Positions 1 to 7,098 of a DNA stretch of 43,171 bases are shown here, in pieces (within the stretch, counting starts at the first letter, position 1; the number at the start of each line of letters is the position of its first letter). A model generated the notes under the pieces. It was not told the origin of the DNA, ran no database searches, and was given only the letters and a program-made list of their open reading frames with translations. Position numbers and translations under genes: made by a program. The DNA lies in the IMG/VR virus record IMGVR_UViG_3300044841_000029, positions 1 through 43,171 of that record. One strand, 5' to 3'. The stretch is from a virus.

Positions 1-43
1 GGTCTAGATGTTGGGTGTTTGGGGGCCACCCCCCACCCCTGGG

Positions 44-58
44 GTCACCCTGCGTGAC
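44..58. repeat. Left copy of a 15-bp dyad flanking the genome ends
   Basis: The sequence GTCACCCTGCGTGAC has 5-bp inverted arms (GTCAC/GTGAC). A copy differing at one base lies at 43118-43132, so the two flank the junction between the window ends. The stop codon of the HNH gene falls inside this copy. Inference: a cos-recognition element for terminase. Confidence 0.55.
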
Positions 59-365
59 CAGCGCCTCGGGAGAGGTTGCAGGCTGCGTGGGTGATGCGGT
101 CACCCTTGCTGGTGGTATCCACAGACAGGGGGATCGAGTGGTCAAGGTGGAGAGCTTGATGCGGGTACATGTACTCGTCGCATAGCGGGCACAGCGTGCC
201 GTACGCGAGAGGCAGCAGGGCTGCACGTGTCAACTCATGCTCACGGCCATAGCCACGCTGCTGTCTCGTGCCTCGTGCCTGCTCTGTCTCACGCTCGTGT
301 GTGGTGCATCGCCGCTTGCCCTTGGCTGTCAGCACTGGGCATCCAGGTACAGCACACACGCGCAT
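45..365 (-). CDS. HNH endonuclease next to cos
   Basis: A 106-residue HNH nuclease. The fold is visible as a CPLC knuckle at C59/C62, an HLDH core at residues 73-76 that supplies the catalytic histidine and metal ligand, and HAACN at 93-97. An N-terminal C4/C9/C20/H23 set could bind a second zinc. If the ends are joined, it is read directly into the terminase genes that start at 43078. This is the standard place for the HNH protein that works with the terminase in cos cleavage of HK97-like phages. That role is inferred from position; the family is clear. The ATG start at 365 gives a complete domain. Confidence 0.85.
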   Translation of the reverse strand: MRVCAVPGCPVLTAKGKRRCTTHERETEQARGTRQQRGYGREHELTRAALLPLAYGTLCPLCDEYMYPHQALHLDHSIPLSVDTTSKGDRITHAACNLSRGAGHAG

Positions 366-403
366 GCTCAGCCCTCGTGCTCTGGGGTACCACCTGCATG
401 ACA

Positions 404-433
404 GAAGCCCCGACCATCCGAGGTCAGGGCTTC
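404..433 (-). terminator. Hairpin after the early operon
   Basis: An inverted repeat of GAAGCCCCGACC and GGTCAGGGCTTC (one G-T pair) with a 6-base loop lies in the 109-bp gap between the last early gene (ends 475) and the HNH gene (starts 365). It is placed to end the long leftward early transcript. No clear T-run follows, so it may be a weak or factor-aided terminator. Nothing else is evident in this gap. Confidence 0.5.
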
Positions 434-474
434 AGGGACAACTGTGCAGTCAACTCAGATGATTGCTCACCGCA

Positions 475-696
475 TCACTCAGCGTCAACTTCGACACGCT
501 GAGGCATGGCATCACGTTGCAACGCATCGGACTGCAGCAGCTTCCTCAGCGCCATGATCTCGTCGTAGTCCACACGCCATGGCTTGGCCTCGCCGTACCT
601 CACCAGCCTGCCTTCTGCCAGCCAGCGCCTGATGGTGCCTGACGGGATACCGGTGATCTTGGCGGCGTCAGGGATACATCCCCTCATGGGCGCCAC
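475..696 (-). CDS. Small winged-helix DNA-binding protein (MerR/excisionase-like)
   Basis: A 73-residue protein whose residues about 8-50 form the AlpA/excisionase-type helix-turn-helix. Features are IPDAAKITGIPSGTIRRWL, a basic turn (EGRLVRY), then WRVDYDEIMALR. This fold binds DNA as an Xis or a transcription regulator. It is the last gene of the leftward early operon and overlaps the previous gene's end by 13 bp. It is one of four small proteins of this type in the genome (also 12713, 13031 and 15832), and its specific target is unknown. Confidence 0.75.
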   Translation of the reverse strand: MAPMRGCIPDAAKITGIPSGTIRRWLAEGRLVRYGEAKPWRVDYDEIMALRKLLQSDALQRDAMPQRVEVDAE

Positions 697-875
697 TCTT
701 GGCGGTGGCCGGGCCTACGGACATGCTGGTCTGCCCACGTCATCACCTCGCCATGCTGGTCGCCCATCGCTCCAAGTCCGCAGTTCTGACACCCCGCGAT
801 CCATCGCATGGGCTCACCTGCACGCGGGTGGTCGGGGCGCTGTCGACGTACCACGATGCATGGCCGACCGCTCAT
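684..875 (-). CDS. Small Cys-containing hypothetical protein
   Basis: A 63-residue protein of unknown function. The start is chosen at 875 because ATG there overlaps the preceding gene's TGA as ATGA, the rule in this operon. The middle carries a WIAGCQNCG knuckle (CxxC), and the C-terminus has a QHVRRPGHRQ basic stretch. A single CxxC could be half of a zinc site. No family recognised. Confidence 0.6.
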   Translation of the reverse strand: MSGRPCIVVRRQRPDHPRAGEPMRWIAGCQNCGLGAMGDQHGEVMTWADQHVRRPGHRQEWRP

Positions 876-1495
876 GCTGCACTCCCTCGGTTCATGATTC
901 TGTCGCCGACTCGTTTCCACTCGATCGCTGGCCAGGCTGTCCCACACCAGCGGCACTCCATGGTGGCAGGCTTCTCGCGCGGGATGCTGGCCCACACCCC
1001 ACCGGGGCAGGGGTGTCCGGCGGCGTCGGTCTCAGGGCACTGGCCGACCTTGATGCGGATGTCGGGCTGGGGGTCGATCACGCGCATGATGCGGGCGGTG
1101 ATGGCGTGGATGGCGTCGGAGATGTCCGGGCCGGCGGGGTCGAGCCGGATCGAGTCGTGGTACTTCAGCAGCCAGTGCGCCATCGAGGTGGGGTTGTCGG
1201 CGGGGCCTGTCACAATGCCCCGCGCTTCGGTGAGGTGGCGGATCGCCGAGACGAGGGTGTGCCGCAGGTCGTGGGCCACATCGGCGGCCGCGAGATTCAG
1301 GCTCAGGGGTTGCGAGTCGGCCTTCGTCGGCTTGCCTTCGCTGTGTGCCCCTGTGACGGCCTGACGGGTCAGGGTGACATCCAGGTCCGCGATCAGGGCT
1401 GGGAGGTCGCTCAGTGCCCTACGCAGGCGCTCGGAGCAGCCACGGCCCAAGAATGCGTCCCCGGATGGTTCGCCACATGGGCACTTGGTCGTCAT
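872..1495 (-). CDS. Zinc-ribbon and helical phage protein
   Basis: A 207-residue protein starting at ATG 1495, which overlaps the upstream TGA as ATGA. It opens with a CPCGEPSGDAF knuckle and ends with a second Cys pair group (ETDAAGHPCPGGVW, then MECRWCGTAWPAIEW). The central 120 residues are helical. Proteins with Cys knuckles at both ends and a helical centre are common in actinobacteriophage early regions and are usually left as hypothetical. DNA or RNA binding is plausible from the paired zinc sites but not shown. The C-terminal WKRVGDRIM segment resembles a short winged-helix recognition strand. Confidence 0.7.
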   Translation of the reverse strand: MTTKCPCGEPSGDAFLGRGCSERLRRALSDLPALIADLDVTLTRQAVTGAHSEGKPTKADSQPLSLNLAAADVAHDLRHTLVSAIRHLTEARGIVTGPADNPTSMAHWLLKYHDSIRLDPAGPDISDAIHAITARIMRVIDPQPDIRIKVGQCPETDAAGHPCPGGVWASIPREKPATMECRWCGTAWPAIEWKRVGDRIMNRGSAA

Positions 1496-1728
1496 CGGGC
1501 CACCTTCGGGGTTGCGTGTACGACATGCGTCCCCTCGTTGTCTTGATTGGGGTTGTACGGATCCCGACAGACTCCGCCGAGGCCGACCAAGCCGACGTCG
1601 GTCAGGGTGAATGGCTCTCCGCACACCACGCATACGAGCTCGGTGCCTATACCGTCGGCGTACGGTCTCTGCCGGGTAGCGGGGGTTCCGCAGCCATCGG
1701 CGCAGATGGGGTCGTCGAGGCGGGTCAT
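1492..1728 (-). CDS. Small zinc-ribbon protein
   Basis: A 78-residue protein with ICADGCGTP near the start, VCVVCGEPF in the middle and GGVCRDPYNPN later. Five cysteines could form one or two zinc ribbons. ATG 1728 overlaps the previous gene's TGA. No specific family recognised; the likely role is nucleic-acid or protein binding in the early operon. Confidence 0.65.
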   Translation of the reverse strand: MTRLDDPICADGCGTPATRQRPYADGIGTELVCVVCGEPFTLTDVGLVGLGGVCRDPYNPNQDNEGTHVVHATPKVAR

Positions 1729-2084
1729 GGGGTCTCCACCTGCGCAGTGATGGTCAGCTTGGTGCCCTCAGGGAAGTCCTCAGCGTGGGCGTTGAAGCCG
1801 GGGCCGTGGGTGTAGCCCGACCCCGTCTGCGGCCCATCCTCCGGGTACCAGAAGGTGCCGCTGCCTGAGCGCGTGGCGGTGAGCACGGCTGTGGTGGTTA
1901 GGTTGTCCGGGCGAAGGTTCTTCTCCGGCTCGCGGTGTCGGCTGCACCGGTACTTCGTGCCGTACTCGCGTCGCGGCTGCATGAACTCGCGGTACTCCCG
2001 CTGCGTGTCGAACCGGGTGAATGTCGTATCCGAGCAGCCTTCCTGGGCGCATACATCCCGGTGGAGCACTTCGCGCCTGCTCAT
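1725..2084 (-). CDS. Hypothetical early protein with N-terminal Cys/His motif
   Basis: A 119-residue protein starting at ATG 2084 (ATGA overlap with the gene before). The N-terminal half has CAQEGCSDTTF followed by YRCSRHREPEK, a C-C-C-H pattern compatible with one zinc. The C-terminal half is a beta-rich segment (TTTAVLTATRSGSGTFWYP then TKLTITAQVETP). Unknown function. Confidence 0.65.
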   Translation of the reverse strand: MSRREVLHRDVCAQEGCSDTTFTRFDTQREYREFMQPRREYGTKYRCSRHREPEKNLRPDNLTTTAVLTATRSGSGTFWYPEDGPQTGSGYTHGPGFNAHAEDFPEGTKLTITAQVETP

Positions 2085-2461
2085 GCGGAGTCCCCCTTGC
2101 CGGTATCCCGGGCGGCCATGATCTGGCGCCAAGATTCCTTGTCGATCTGGACGTCGACGTACCGAAACCGAGTGTCGGTCCACTGCCATGGCTCGGACAG
2201 GGCCATCTCGCCTGCGGTGGCGGCCAGCGCTTCCTGGCGGCCTAGCTTCAATGCCACCTCGGTAGCGAGTCGGAGTTCCTGCGCCTCGACCAGGGGGCGG
2301 AGGTGAGGGAGGGCGGCCTCCAAGGCGAGGCGAGTGGCACGCTCCAAGGCGTCCCGGGCCGTTGGGCTGAGTCGGCTGTAGTCCTCGTCCAGACCGCCGT
2401 TGGTCCAGTAGGCCCGCGCTGCTGCCTCTACCGCGGCGGGTGGGATCACTGGGTCGGTCAT
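2081..2461 (-). CDS. Hypothetical helical early protein
   Basis: A 126-residue, alanine-rich and largely helical protein. The start at ATG 2461 shares its last base with the TGA of the gene before (TGATG). The first third, VIPPAAVEAAARAYW and LALEAALPHLRPL, resembles a segment of the gene immediately upstream (VIPPAAIEAAS and ILTAAIPHLQG). The two may therefore share a duplicated or recombined module. The C-terminus has QWTDTRFRYVDVQIDKESW. Function unknown. Confidence 0.65.
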   Translation of the reverse strand: MTDPVIPPAAVEAAARAYWTNGGLDEDYSRLSPTARDALERATRLALEAALPHLRPLVEAQELRLATEVALKLGRQEALAATAGEMALSEPWQWTDTRFRYVDVQIDKESWRQIMAARDTGKGDSA

Positions 2462-3027
2462 CAGAATCTCCCGTCCCGATCGGTGATGAGGGTGCCGGTC
2501 TCGGCATCGATGCGCCGTGTGCGGGTCCGGATGTCTTCGGGCGTGGGTCCGGTGCGGACGCCGTAGACGACCCAGATCGAGTCGCTGGTGATGTGGAGTT
2601 CGACGATCTCCTCCGGCTTCAGCCCGGTGTGGTCTGCGACGACTTTGGCGACGGCATTGCCGAGCTCGTAGCCGGTCGGCTGGGTCTGGTCGGTCATCAG
2701 GGCTCCTTGGAGGTGAGGGATAGCGGCAGTGAGGATGGCGTGGGAGGCGTGCTGCAGATGCTCCACACCGGTCCGGAAGGACTGGCCGCACCGGCACTTC
2801 ACCGCGCCAAGCGTGACGGGAGCGGCGCGATGGGCGCACCTCGCATCGCTTGCGGCCTCAATAGCGGCGGGTGGGATCACCATGTCGGGCGCGGGGCAGG
2901 TGAGGCAGGCGCCGCCAGTCGTCGAGGGGGTGAAGCCGTGGTCACCCGCCTCATGCCCGCAACGACACATCCAGTCCCTTTCCTCGTCCGTGTGGACAAA
3001 CTTCAGACAGGCCACTCGGTCGGTCAT
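2461..3027 (-). CDS. Hypothetical protein, possible fusion of two early genes
   Basis: A 188-residue frame. Residues 1-110 carry zinc-knuckle motifs (MCRCGHEAGDHGF, ACLTCPAP, VKCRCGQSF) and the IPPAAIEAA module shared with the next gene. Residues 111-188 are a separate small domain starting MTDQTQPTGYELGNAV and ending RRIDAETGTLITD. A strong AAGGAG ribosome site lies 6 bases before that internal ATG at 2697, and a TGA overlaps it in the next frame. This looks like two overlapping genes fused by a one-base change, or one gene with an internal start that also gives a 78-residue product. Function unknown. Confidence 0.6.
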   Translation of the reverse strand: MTDRVACLKFVHTDEERDWMCRCGHEAGDHGFTPSTTGGACLTCPAPDMVIPPAAIEAASDARCAHRAAPVTLGAVKCRCGQSFRTGVEHLQHASHAILTAAIPHLQGALMTDQTQPTGYELGNAVAKVVADHTGLKPEEIVELHITSDSIWVVYGVRTGPTPEDIRTRTRRIDAETGTLITDRDGRF

Positions 3028-3167
3028 GAGTCGCTCCTAGGGGTGTCGGTGATGTCGCCAAGGCTGGTTCGGATGCGGACTGCGAGGGAGTGGGCTAGGC
3101 GCCTCGCGTGCTGTAGATGCTTGCCGGCCTCGCGGGCGGCGTCGAACTCGGTGCGGTCGTACGTCAT
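3024..3167 (-). CDS. Small helical hypothetical protein
   Basis: A 47-residue protein starting at ATG 3167, which overlaps the helicase-loader TGA as ATGA. Its own TGA overlaps the next ATG. It begins MTYDRTEFDAAREAGKHLQ and continues as one amphipathic, Arg/Ala-rich helix. The tight overlap on both sides supports it as a real gene. Function unknown. Confidence 0.6.
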   Translation of the reverse strand: MTYDRTEFDAAREAGKHLQHARRLAHSLAVRIRTSLGDITDTPRSDS

Positions 3168-3577
3168 CGGTCTGCACCTCGCGGGACTCGCTTGAAGGCG
3201 CCTTCAATGGCGGCCATGTTGCGCTCCGGTAGCTCCAACTTCACCGGCTTCAGTTCGCCGTCAGCGATCTGCCGCTCCGTGGCCGCCAGCCACTCCTGGA
3301 ACGCCCGCCAGTTGTCCGGGTCGATGTCCGCCGGCGGGTGGATGGGGCCGAACTCCTCGATGCGCTTGGCCCGCATCTTCTTGACCTCCGCGATGATCTC
3401 CGAGGGTGAGCACCAAGGGCTGCGAGCAACGATGCGGACCACGGCCTCCTCCGCATCCACGAACCGGATATCAGTGAGGATCTTGGCCCACATGTCGGGG
3501 GTGTACTGGTCGAACGCCTGCTGCGGGCAGGCGCCCTTGACCAGCCGACAGAGCGTCACGGCCTCAGTGGGGGTCAT
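3164..3577 (-). CDS. Helicase loader-like replication protein (G39P-type)
   Basis: A 137-residue protein directly after the replisome organizer (ATGA overlap at 3574-3577). It opens with MTPTEAVTLCRLVKGACPQQ and FDQYTPDMWAKIL, followed by a compact helical domain (DAEEAVVRIVARSPWCSPSEI). This matches the small SPP1 gp39-type loader/inhibitor proteins that deliver the host or phage replicative helicase to the origin complex. The C-terminal 50 residues are polar and would be the flexible helicase-contact tail in that family. No phage helicase gene is recognised in the window, so a host DnaB-type helicase would be the partner. The assignment rests on pattern and gene order. Confidence 0.65.
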   Translation of the reverse strand: MTPTEAVTLCRLVKGACPQQAFDQYTPDMWAKILTDIRFVDAEEAVVRIVARSPWCSPSEIIAEVKKMRAKRIEEFGPIHPPADIDPDNWRAFQEWLAATERQIADGELKPVKLELPERNMAAIEGAFKRVPRGADR

Positions 3578-4506
3578 TGCACGATCTCCAGGTGCTCGCG
3601 GTGCTTGGCACGGTCGAACGCTTCCTCGAACATGTCGTCGGTCTGGGACTGGCGAGTCCTCGGTGCATCGTCGGAGGCCTTCAGCAGCCAGTTCTTCCAG
3701 GTGGCCGGCCAGTCCACCTTGACGGCGTCTTTCCCTGCCTTTGCCATCCAGTAATTGACGAAGCGCTCCGTCTGCTGGCTGCACCAGCCGGGTGCGAATC
3801 CGCGATCGACGGCCCAGTCACGCATGGGCAGATCGACGACGAACGGCTCCGGGATTCGTGTGCCTCGCTTGCGGGGCATGGGCTCCGAAGGGGAGCAGGG
3901 AGAGGGAGTAGGGAGTAGGGAGTTAGGAGAAGGGAGTGAGGCATGGGTTACCGGGAGGGTTCGGGTAAGCCCTACCGAAGGGTTAGGGGAAGGGTTACTG
4001 GAACCCCAACCGGAAGGGTTACTGGAAGGGTTAACCGAAGGGTTACCGAGCAGTGAGGACGCCCGCTCCTTGCCGGTCTTGGCGTCCTTCCAGCCCTTCA
4101 GGTCGGGCTTCTCCTCGAACAGTCGCTGCAGTTCATGGACGACAACTCCGCGGATTGCAGGAGAGGCGATCTTGCCGTAATCGCGCACCATTGCCGCGGC
4201 CACATTCGGCTGCTCCATCAGTCCGTCGTTCCGGATGAATGAGCGGACCAGTACCTCCTCGGTCTCCTCGTCCACGACGATGTAGAGCCGCTGATGGAGG
4301 ATCAGTCCCGCCTGGATGACCTGTTCGGCGGTCAGGTCGGACGCGGTCTTGGCGATACGAGCTGGGCGCCAGTCGTGGACACCGGCGAACGAGAGGCCGG
4401 CCGAGGTCCACAGCACGACGTACAGATGCTGTGCGTCCCGGGTGAGGGCCCTGAAATCGTCTTCGTTCCAGATCTCGGTCTTGAAGTGGGCGAATGTCCT
4501 AGCCAT
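3574..4506 (-). CDS. Replisome organizer / replication initiator
   Basis: A 310-residue protein starting at ATG 4506 (TGATG overlap). Residues 1-130 form a winged-helix DNA-binding domain of the phage replisome-organizer type (MARTFAHFKTEIWNEDDFRA, RDAQHLYVVLWTSAGLS). Residues about 150-213 are a low-complexity linker built from NPS repeats. The C-terminal domain (WAVDRGFAPG, WPATWKNWL) resembles the helicase-contact domains of these initiators. The linker DNA is a run of 12-bp repeats (see 3945-4051), placed as the lambda origin is inside gene O. The next gene is a helicase loader, which completes an initiator-loader pair. Confidence 0.75.
   Translation of the reverse strand: MARTFAHFKTEIWNEDDFRALTRDAQHLYVVLWTSAGLSFAGVHDWRPARIAKTASDLTAEQVIQAGLILHQRLYIVVDEETEEVLVRSFIRNDGLMEQPNVAAAMVRDYGKIASPAIRGVVVHELQRLFEEKPDLKGWKDAKTGKERASSLLGNPSVNPSSNPSGWGSSNPSPNPSVGLTRTLPVTHASLPSPNSLLPTPSPCSPSEPMPRKRGTRIPEPFVVDLPMRDWAVDRGFAPGWCSQQTERFVNYWMAKAGKDAVKVDWPATWKNWLLKASDDAPRTRQSQTDDMFEEAFDRAKHREHLEIVQ
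3893..4051. repeat. Candidate replication origin: 12-bp iterons and a purine-rich tract
   Basis: Seven copies of a GGGTTACYGGAA-like unit start at 3945, 3957, 3980, 3992, 4016, 4028 and 4040, with degenerate units at 3969 and 4004. Spacing is 12 bp apart from one 11-bp unit. Next to them, 3893-3942 is almost pure purine on the plus strand with repeated GGGAGTA. The array lies inside the initiator gene and encodes its NPS linker. An origin inside the initiator gene is known for lambda and several Gram-positive phages; here it is inferred. Confidence 0.6.
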
Positions 4507-5090
4507 CAGGCGTCCTCCTCGAACTCGAGCAACGCGCGGGCGCCGTTGTGCATCTGCTCGACCTTGCGCCACGCGACGCCGCACATGTAGCGGAAGGTGT
4601 TGTCGACCTTGACCATGCTGTTACTGCAGGCGACCTGGACCGCATCTTGCAGCTCCCCCAGAGGGAGGCCCGTGTCGTGGAATTGCCAGATCGTGGTCAA
4701 CCAGTCGGCCGGCTTCGGGATGGGCTGCCGGTTATCCGCGGGACCGTAGGTCCACTCGTCCCAGGAGTCGGTGAAGAAGTCGACGTAGCAGTCACGTTCG
4801 AACCGCCGGTCACGCCTGATGGCATTCCAGCGCTCGATAGCCGCACCCCAGCGAACCGCCTTCTCCTCGACGTCGGCCACGATCGGGGCATCGGGAGATA
4901 CTGACGTCTTCCCGGAGTTACAGGGAGCACATGCCGTCACCAGGTTCGTGGGGTCGTCGCTGCCACCTAGTGCAGTCGGGGTGACATGGTCCACGGTCAG
5001 GGCGACGTCGGGCGCAGATGCCCCGCAGTACCTGCAAGTGTGATTGTCGCGGCGCAGGATCTCGAACCGCAGACGTTTGGATACGGCCAC
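4506..5090 (-). CDS. HNH endonuclease
   Basis: A 194-residue protein with a GTG start at 5090. The HNH domain occupies the first 65 residues: RRDNHTCRYCG (zinc knuckle), LTVDHVTPTALGG (catalytic DH) and NLVTACAPCNSGK. The rest is a helical domain with FFTDSWDEWTYG and DNTFRYMCGVAWRKVEQM, which suggests DNA or protein contact beyond cutting. It lies directly before the replisome organizer. It could be a homing nuclease or a replication or recombination nuclease. Confidence 0.85.
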   Translation of the reverse strand: MAVSKRLRFEILRRDNHTCRYCGASAPDVALTVDHVTPTALGGSDDPTNLVTACAPCNSGKTSVSPDAPIVADVEEKAVRWGAAIERWNAIRRDRRFERDCYVDFFTDSWDEWTYGPADNRQPIPKPADWLTTIWQFHDTGLPLGELQDAVQVACSNSMVKVDNTFRYMCGVAWRKVEQMHNGARALLEFEEDA

Positions 5091-5267
5091 CTAGGCCACC
5101 TCCTCGTTCTCTGTCTCGTGTGCGTCTTCGGGTACGTCGGTCAGTTGGCGCCTGCGGATGCCTTGCATCAGCGGGCTGTCGTTCTCTTCGGGCTTGGTCG
5201 TGCTCCACCAGACGGGCTTCTTGGCGTACCGCTCCTTGCGGAGATCGGCGTACAGCGGATTGGTCAT
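5091..5267 (-). CDS. Small polar hypothetical protein
   Basis: A 58-residue protein starting MTNPLYADLRKERYAKKPVW and ending in an acidic tail (EDAHETENEEVA). It sits between the methyltransferase and the HNH gene, overlapping the former by one base. It stops with TAG, while most of its neighbours use TGA. No family recognised; the basic start and acidic end suggest a small regulator or DNA mimic-like tail, without proof. Confidence 0.6.
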   Translation of the reverse strand: MTNPLYADLRKERYAKKPVWWSTTKPEENDSPLMQGIRRRQLTDVPEDAHETENEEVA

Positions 5268-5890
5268 CAGGCAGCCCCCTCGGAGCACATCAGGGCACCC
5301 ATCAACTGGGAGCCGATCCACTCGGTGTAAGCCGGCGGGATCGCCTGTCTGCCGCCGAGGCTGGACATCCAGTCGCAGCCCATGGCATCGGCGAACGCGC
5401 GCTCGTCCTTGTGCTCGAACACCTTCAGGTCCGGCCGGCGGTAGCAGTTGCAGGGCGGGAGTAGCTCGTAGCTGTCCCAGTTGCCGCGCTCGAAGATGCG
5501 GTGCCGACGGATCGGCAGCCCGAACTGGGTTCCGCACAGGATGAAATCGGCGCGGAGCTCGTCGCCTGCCTCGGGGACGTTCTCCACGACGTACGGGACA
5601 TCCATGCCGCGGAGCGCTTCCAGGGTCGGCGTGAGGGTGTTCGGGTGGCTCTCCCTGTCCCCGCGCCATGCCGTGACACGGGCCTTGCGCTGACAGGTCG
5701 GGCTGGCGCCGATCGCGTCGTACTCGTGGCCGTGCTCGTTCAGGAACTCCAGCGCGTCGCCCTGGTGGAACTCGAACGGGTACCGCGGTTGCGGGTAGAG
5801 GTCGACGCCGGTCACATCGAACCCAGCACGGTGGTAGCCCATGCCTGCCCCGCCCTGGCAGCAGAACAGGTCGAGCAGGCGCGGCTTCAT
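5267..5890 (-). CDS. DNA (cytosine-5) methyltransferase
   Basis: A 207-residue protein starting at ATG 5890 (ATGA overlap). Motif I is LLDLFCCQGGAGMGYHRAGF (residues 5-24), which binds S-adenosylmethionine. The catalytic loop is SPTCQ (63-67) with the nucleophile C66. Motif VI is VVENV (101-105), and IRRHRIF (127-133) fits motif VIII. It is short for a C5 methyltransferase, with a small target-recognition region, as in many phage copies. SPTCQ differs from the usual PPCQ by Thr before the cysteine. No matching restriction nuclease is recognised, so protection of phage DNA from host restriction is the likely role. Confidence 0.85.
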   Translation of the reverse strand: MKPRLLDLFCCQGGAGMGYHRAGFDVTGVDLYPQPRYPFEFHQGDALEFLNEHGHEYDAIGASPTCQRKARVTAWRGDRESHPNTLTPTLEALRGMDVPYVVENVPEAGDELRADFILCGTQFGLPIRRHRIFERGNWDSYELLPPCNCYRRPDLKVFEHKDERAFADAMGCDWMSSLGGRQAIPPAYTEWIGSQLMGALMCSEGAA

Positions 5891-6267
5891 GCCGCCCCCG
5901 CGTAGGGCAGGGAGCCGCCCAGGTCGTCGAGCAACCGCCAGCCGGCAAAGGTGAACAGCGGCTCCTGCGTGGTGTCGATGTCCGGGTTGCACTTGGGCAA
6001 CAGCCAGCCTGTGCGCTCGGCCCACAGGCGGTCCACGTGCTCCATGCGGTTGTGACAACTGCCCGGCGTGGTCGCTGAGCCGCAGACCAGGACGCCATTG
6101 GACGGCCGGTTGACCCGCGCGCTTCCCCCGGCGCCGCGGGGCACGCGATGTTGGATGGAGGCGAGCTTGTTCGTGACGTCGCAGCCGCAGCACTGACAGG
6201 TCGTGCCGTCGCGGGCTAGGACCACCCCCCGGAAGGCGTCCATCTCGGCCCTTGTGGACTTGGGCAT
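5887..6267 (-). CDS. HNH endonuclease (free-standing)
   Basis: A 126-residue protein starting at ATG 6267, 1 bp after the SSB stop. The domain is visible as RDGTTCQCCGCDV, ASIQHRVPRGAGGSARVNRPSNGVLVCGSATTPGSCHNRMEH in two parts around H-R-V-P, and a conserved ERTGWLLPKCNPD segment. This is the phage HNH subtype with the histidine in IQHRVPRG instead of DH. It lies in the replication operon between SSB and the methyltransferase. The usual readings are homing or DNA processing. Confidence 0.85.
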   Translation of the reverse strand: MPKSTRAEMDAFRGVVLARDGTTCQCCGCDVTNKLASIQHRVPRGAGGSARVNRPSNGVLVCGSATTPGSCHNRMEHVDRLWAERTGWLLPKCNPDIDTTQEPLFTFAGWRLLDDLGGSLPYAGAA

Positions 6268-6268
6268 G

Positions 6269-6706
6269 TCAGAAAGGCGGGGCGGTGTCGGAGCCAGTGG
6301 GGGTCGCCCACGGATCAGTGGCCGGGGTGCTCGGCCGGCCACCCTGTGCGGGCTTCTCGCGGGTCGCGGTCTGGCCCTTGACTACGAGTGCCACCTCGTA
6401 CGCCTGGACTTCGTACACCTGGCGCTTGTTGCCGTCGCGGTCGTCGTACTCGCGCTGCTTCAGTTGGCCGGTGACTATGACCTTGGCGCCGCGGGTGACC
6501 TGCTCGGCGATGGCCTCGGCCTGCAGTTCCCAGGCGTTGACGGTGAGGAAGCAGGACTCGGCGGTCTCCCACTTGCCGGTGGCCTCGTCCTTCTTGGACT
6601 TGTTGGCCGCGACGCGGAAGTTGGCGACCGCTTTACCGGATGCGGTGAAGCGGAGTTCGGGATCGTCGACGACGTTGCCGGTGATCTGGATCGATGGCAA
6701 AGGCAT
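6269..6706 (-). CDS. ssb: Single-stranded DNA-binding protein
   Basis: A 145-residue SSB with an N-terminal OB fold: IQITGNVVDDPELRFTASGK, VANFRVAAN, FLTVNAWELQAEAIAEQVTRG, VIVTGQLKQREY and KRQVYEVQAYEVA. The last 30 residues are a Gly/Pro-rich tail ending DTAPPF, close to the DDxPF tip that recruits replication and repair proteins. It coats ssDNA during phage replication and ERF-mediated annealing. The start at ATG 6706 gives the standard N-terminus. Confidence 0.95.
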   Translation of the reverse strand: MPLPSIQITGNVVDDPELRFTASGKAVANFRVAANKSKKDEATGKWETAESCFLTVNAWELQAEAIAEQVTRGAKVIVTGQLKQREYDDRDGNKRQVYEVQAYEVALVVKGQTATREKPAQGGRPSTPATDPWATPTGSDTAPPF

Positions 6707-6707
6707 G

Positions 6708-7049
6708 TCAGTTCTCCTCGGTCTGGGCGGTGAGTGCGGGGAAGATGCGGCCTTCGGGATCGATCGGCTCGCCCTTGGTGAGGCGCTCATGCCATGCCCA
6801 GGCGTTCTCGCAGGCGTTTTGCCAGTCCAGGTCGTCGTCGATGTGCGTGGCGACACGTTCGGCAGCGGCCGGGTCGATCCGCCGAAGGGTCTCCAGCGCG
6901 ACGGTCGTCCAGTACGCGTAGATGCTGGACATCGCCCGTGCGGCGTCGTACCGCGCCTGCTCGGAGTGCTTCGCGTCTGGCGTCCAGTTCACTACCCGGA
7001 CGGCTTCCTGGATGAGGTCAGCGGCAGTTCGCGGGCTGTACTCGGTCAT
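6708..7049 (-). CDS. Hypothetical helical early protein
   Basis: A 113-residue, Ala/Glu-rich helical protein with SPRTAADLIQEAVRVVNW, ARAMSSIYAYWTTVALETL and DLDWQNACENAWAWHERL. It ends 2 bp before the SSB start and follows a 49-bp gap that holds a small CTGGCT-AG-AGCCAG palindrome (7067-7080). Many actinobacteriophages have a helical protein of this size beside SSB. No function is recognised. Confidence 0.65.
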   Translation of the reverse strand: MTEYSPRTAADLIQEAVRVVNWTPDAKHSEQARYDAARAMSSIYAYWTTVALETLRRIDPAAAERVATHIDDDLDWQNACENAWAWHERLTKGEPIDPEGRIFPALTAQTEEN

Positions 7050-7098
7050 GGTCAGACTCCTTCGTGCTGGCTAGAGCCAGACAGGTTGTTGGGGGCGG

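Noticed and set aside
3945-4051. A CRISPR array
   Set aside because: Units are 12 bp and contiguous without spacers, in frame with the initiator's NPS linker; no cas genes are seen.
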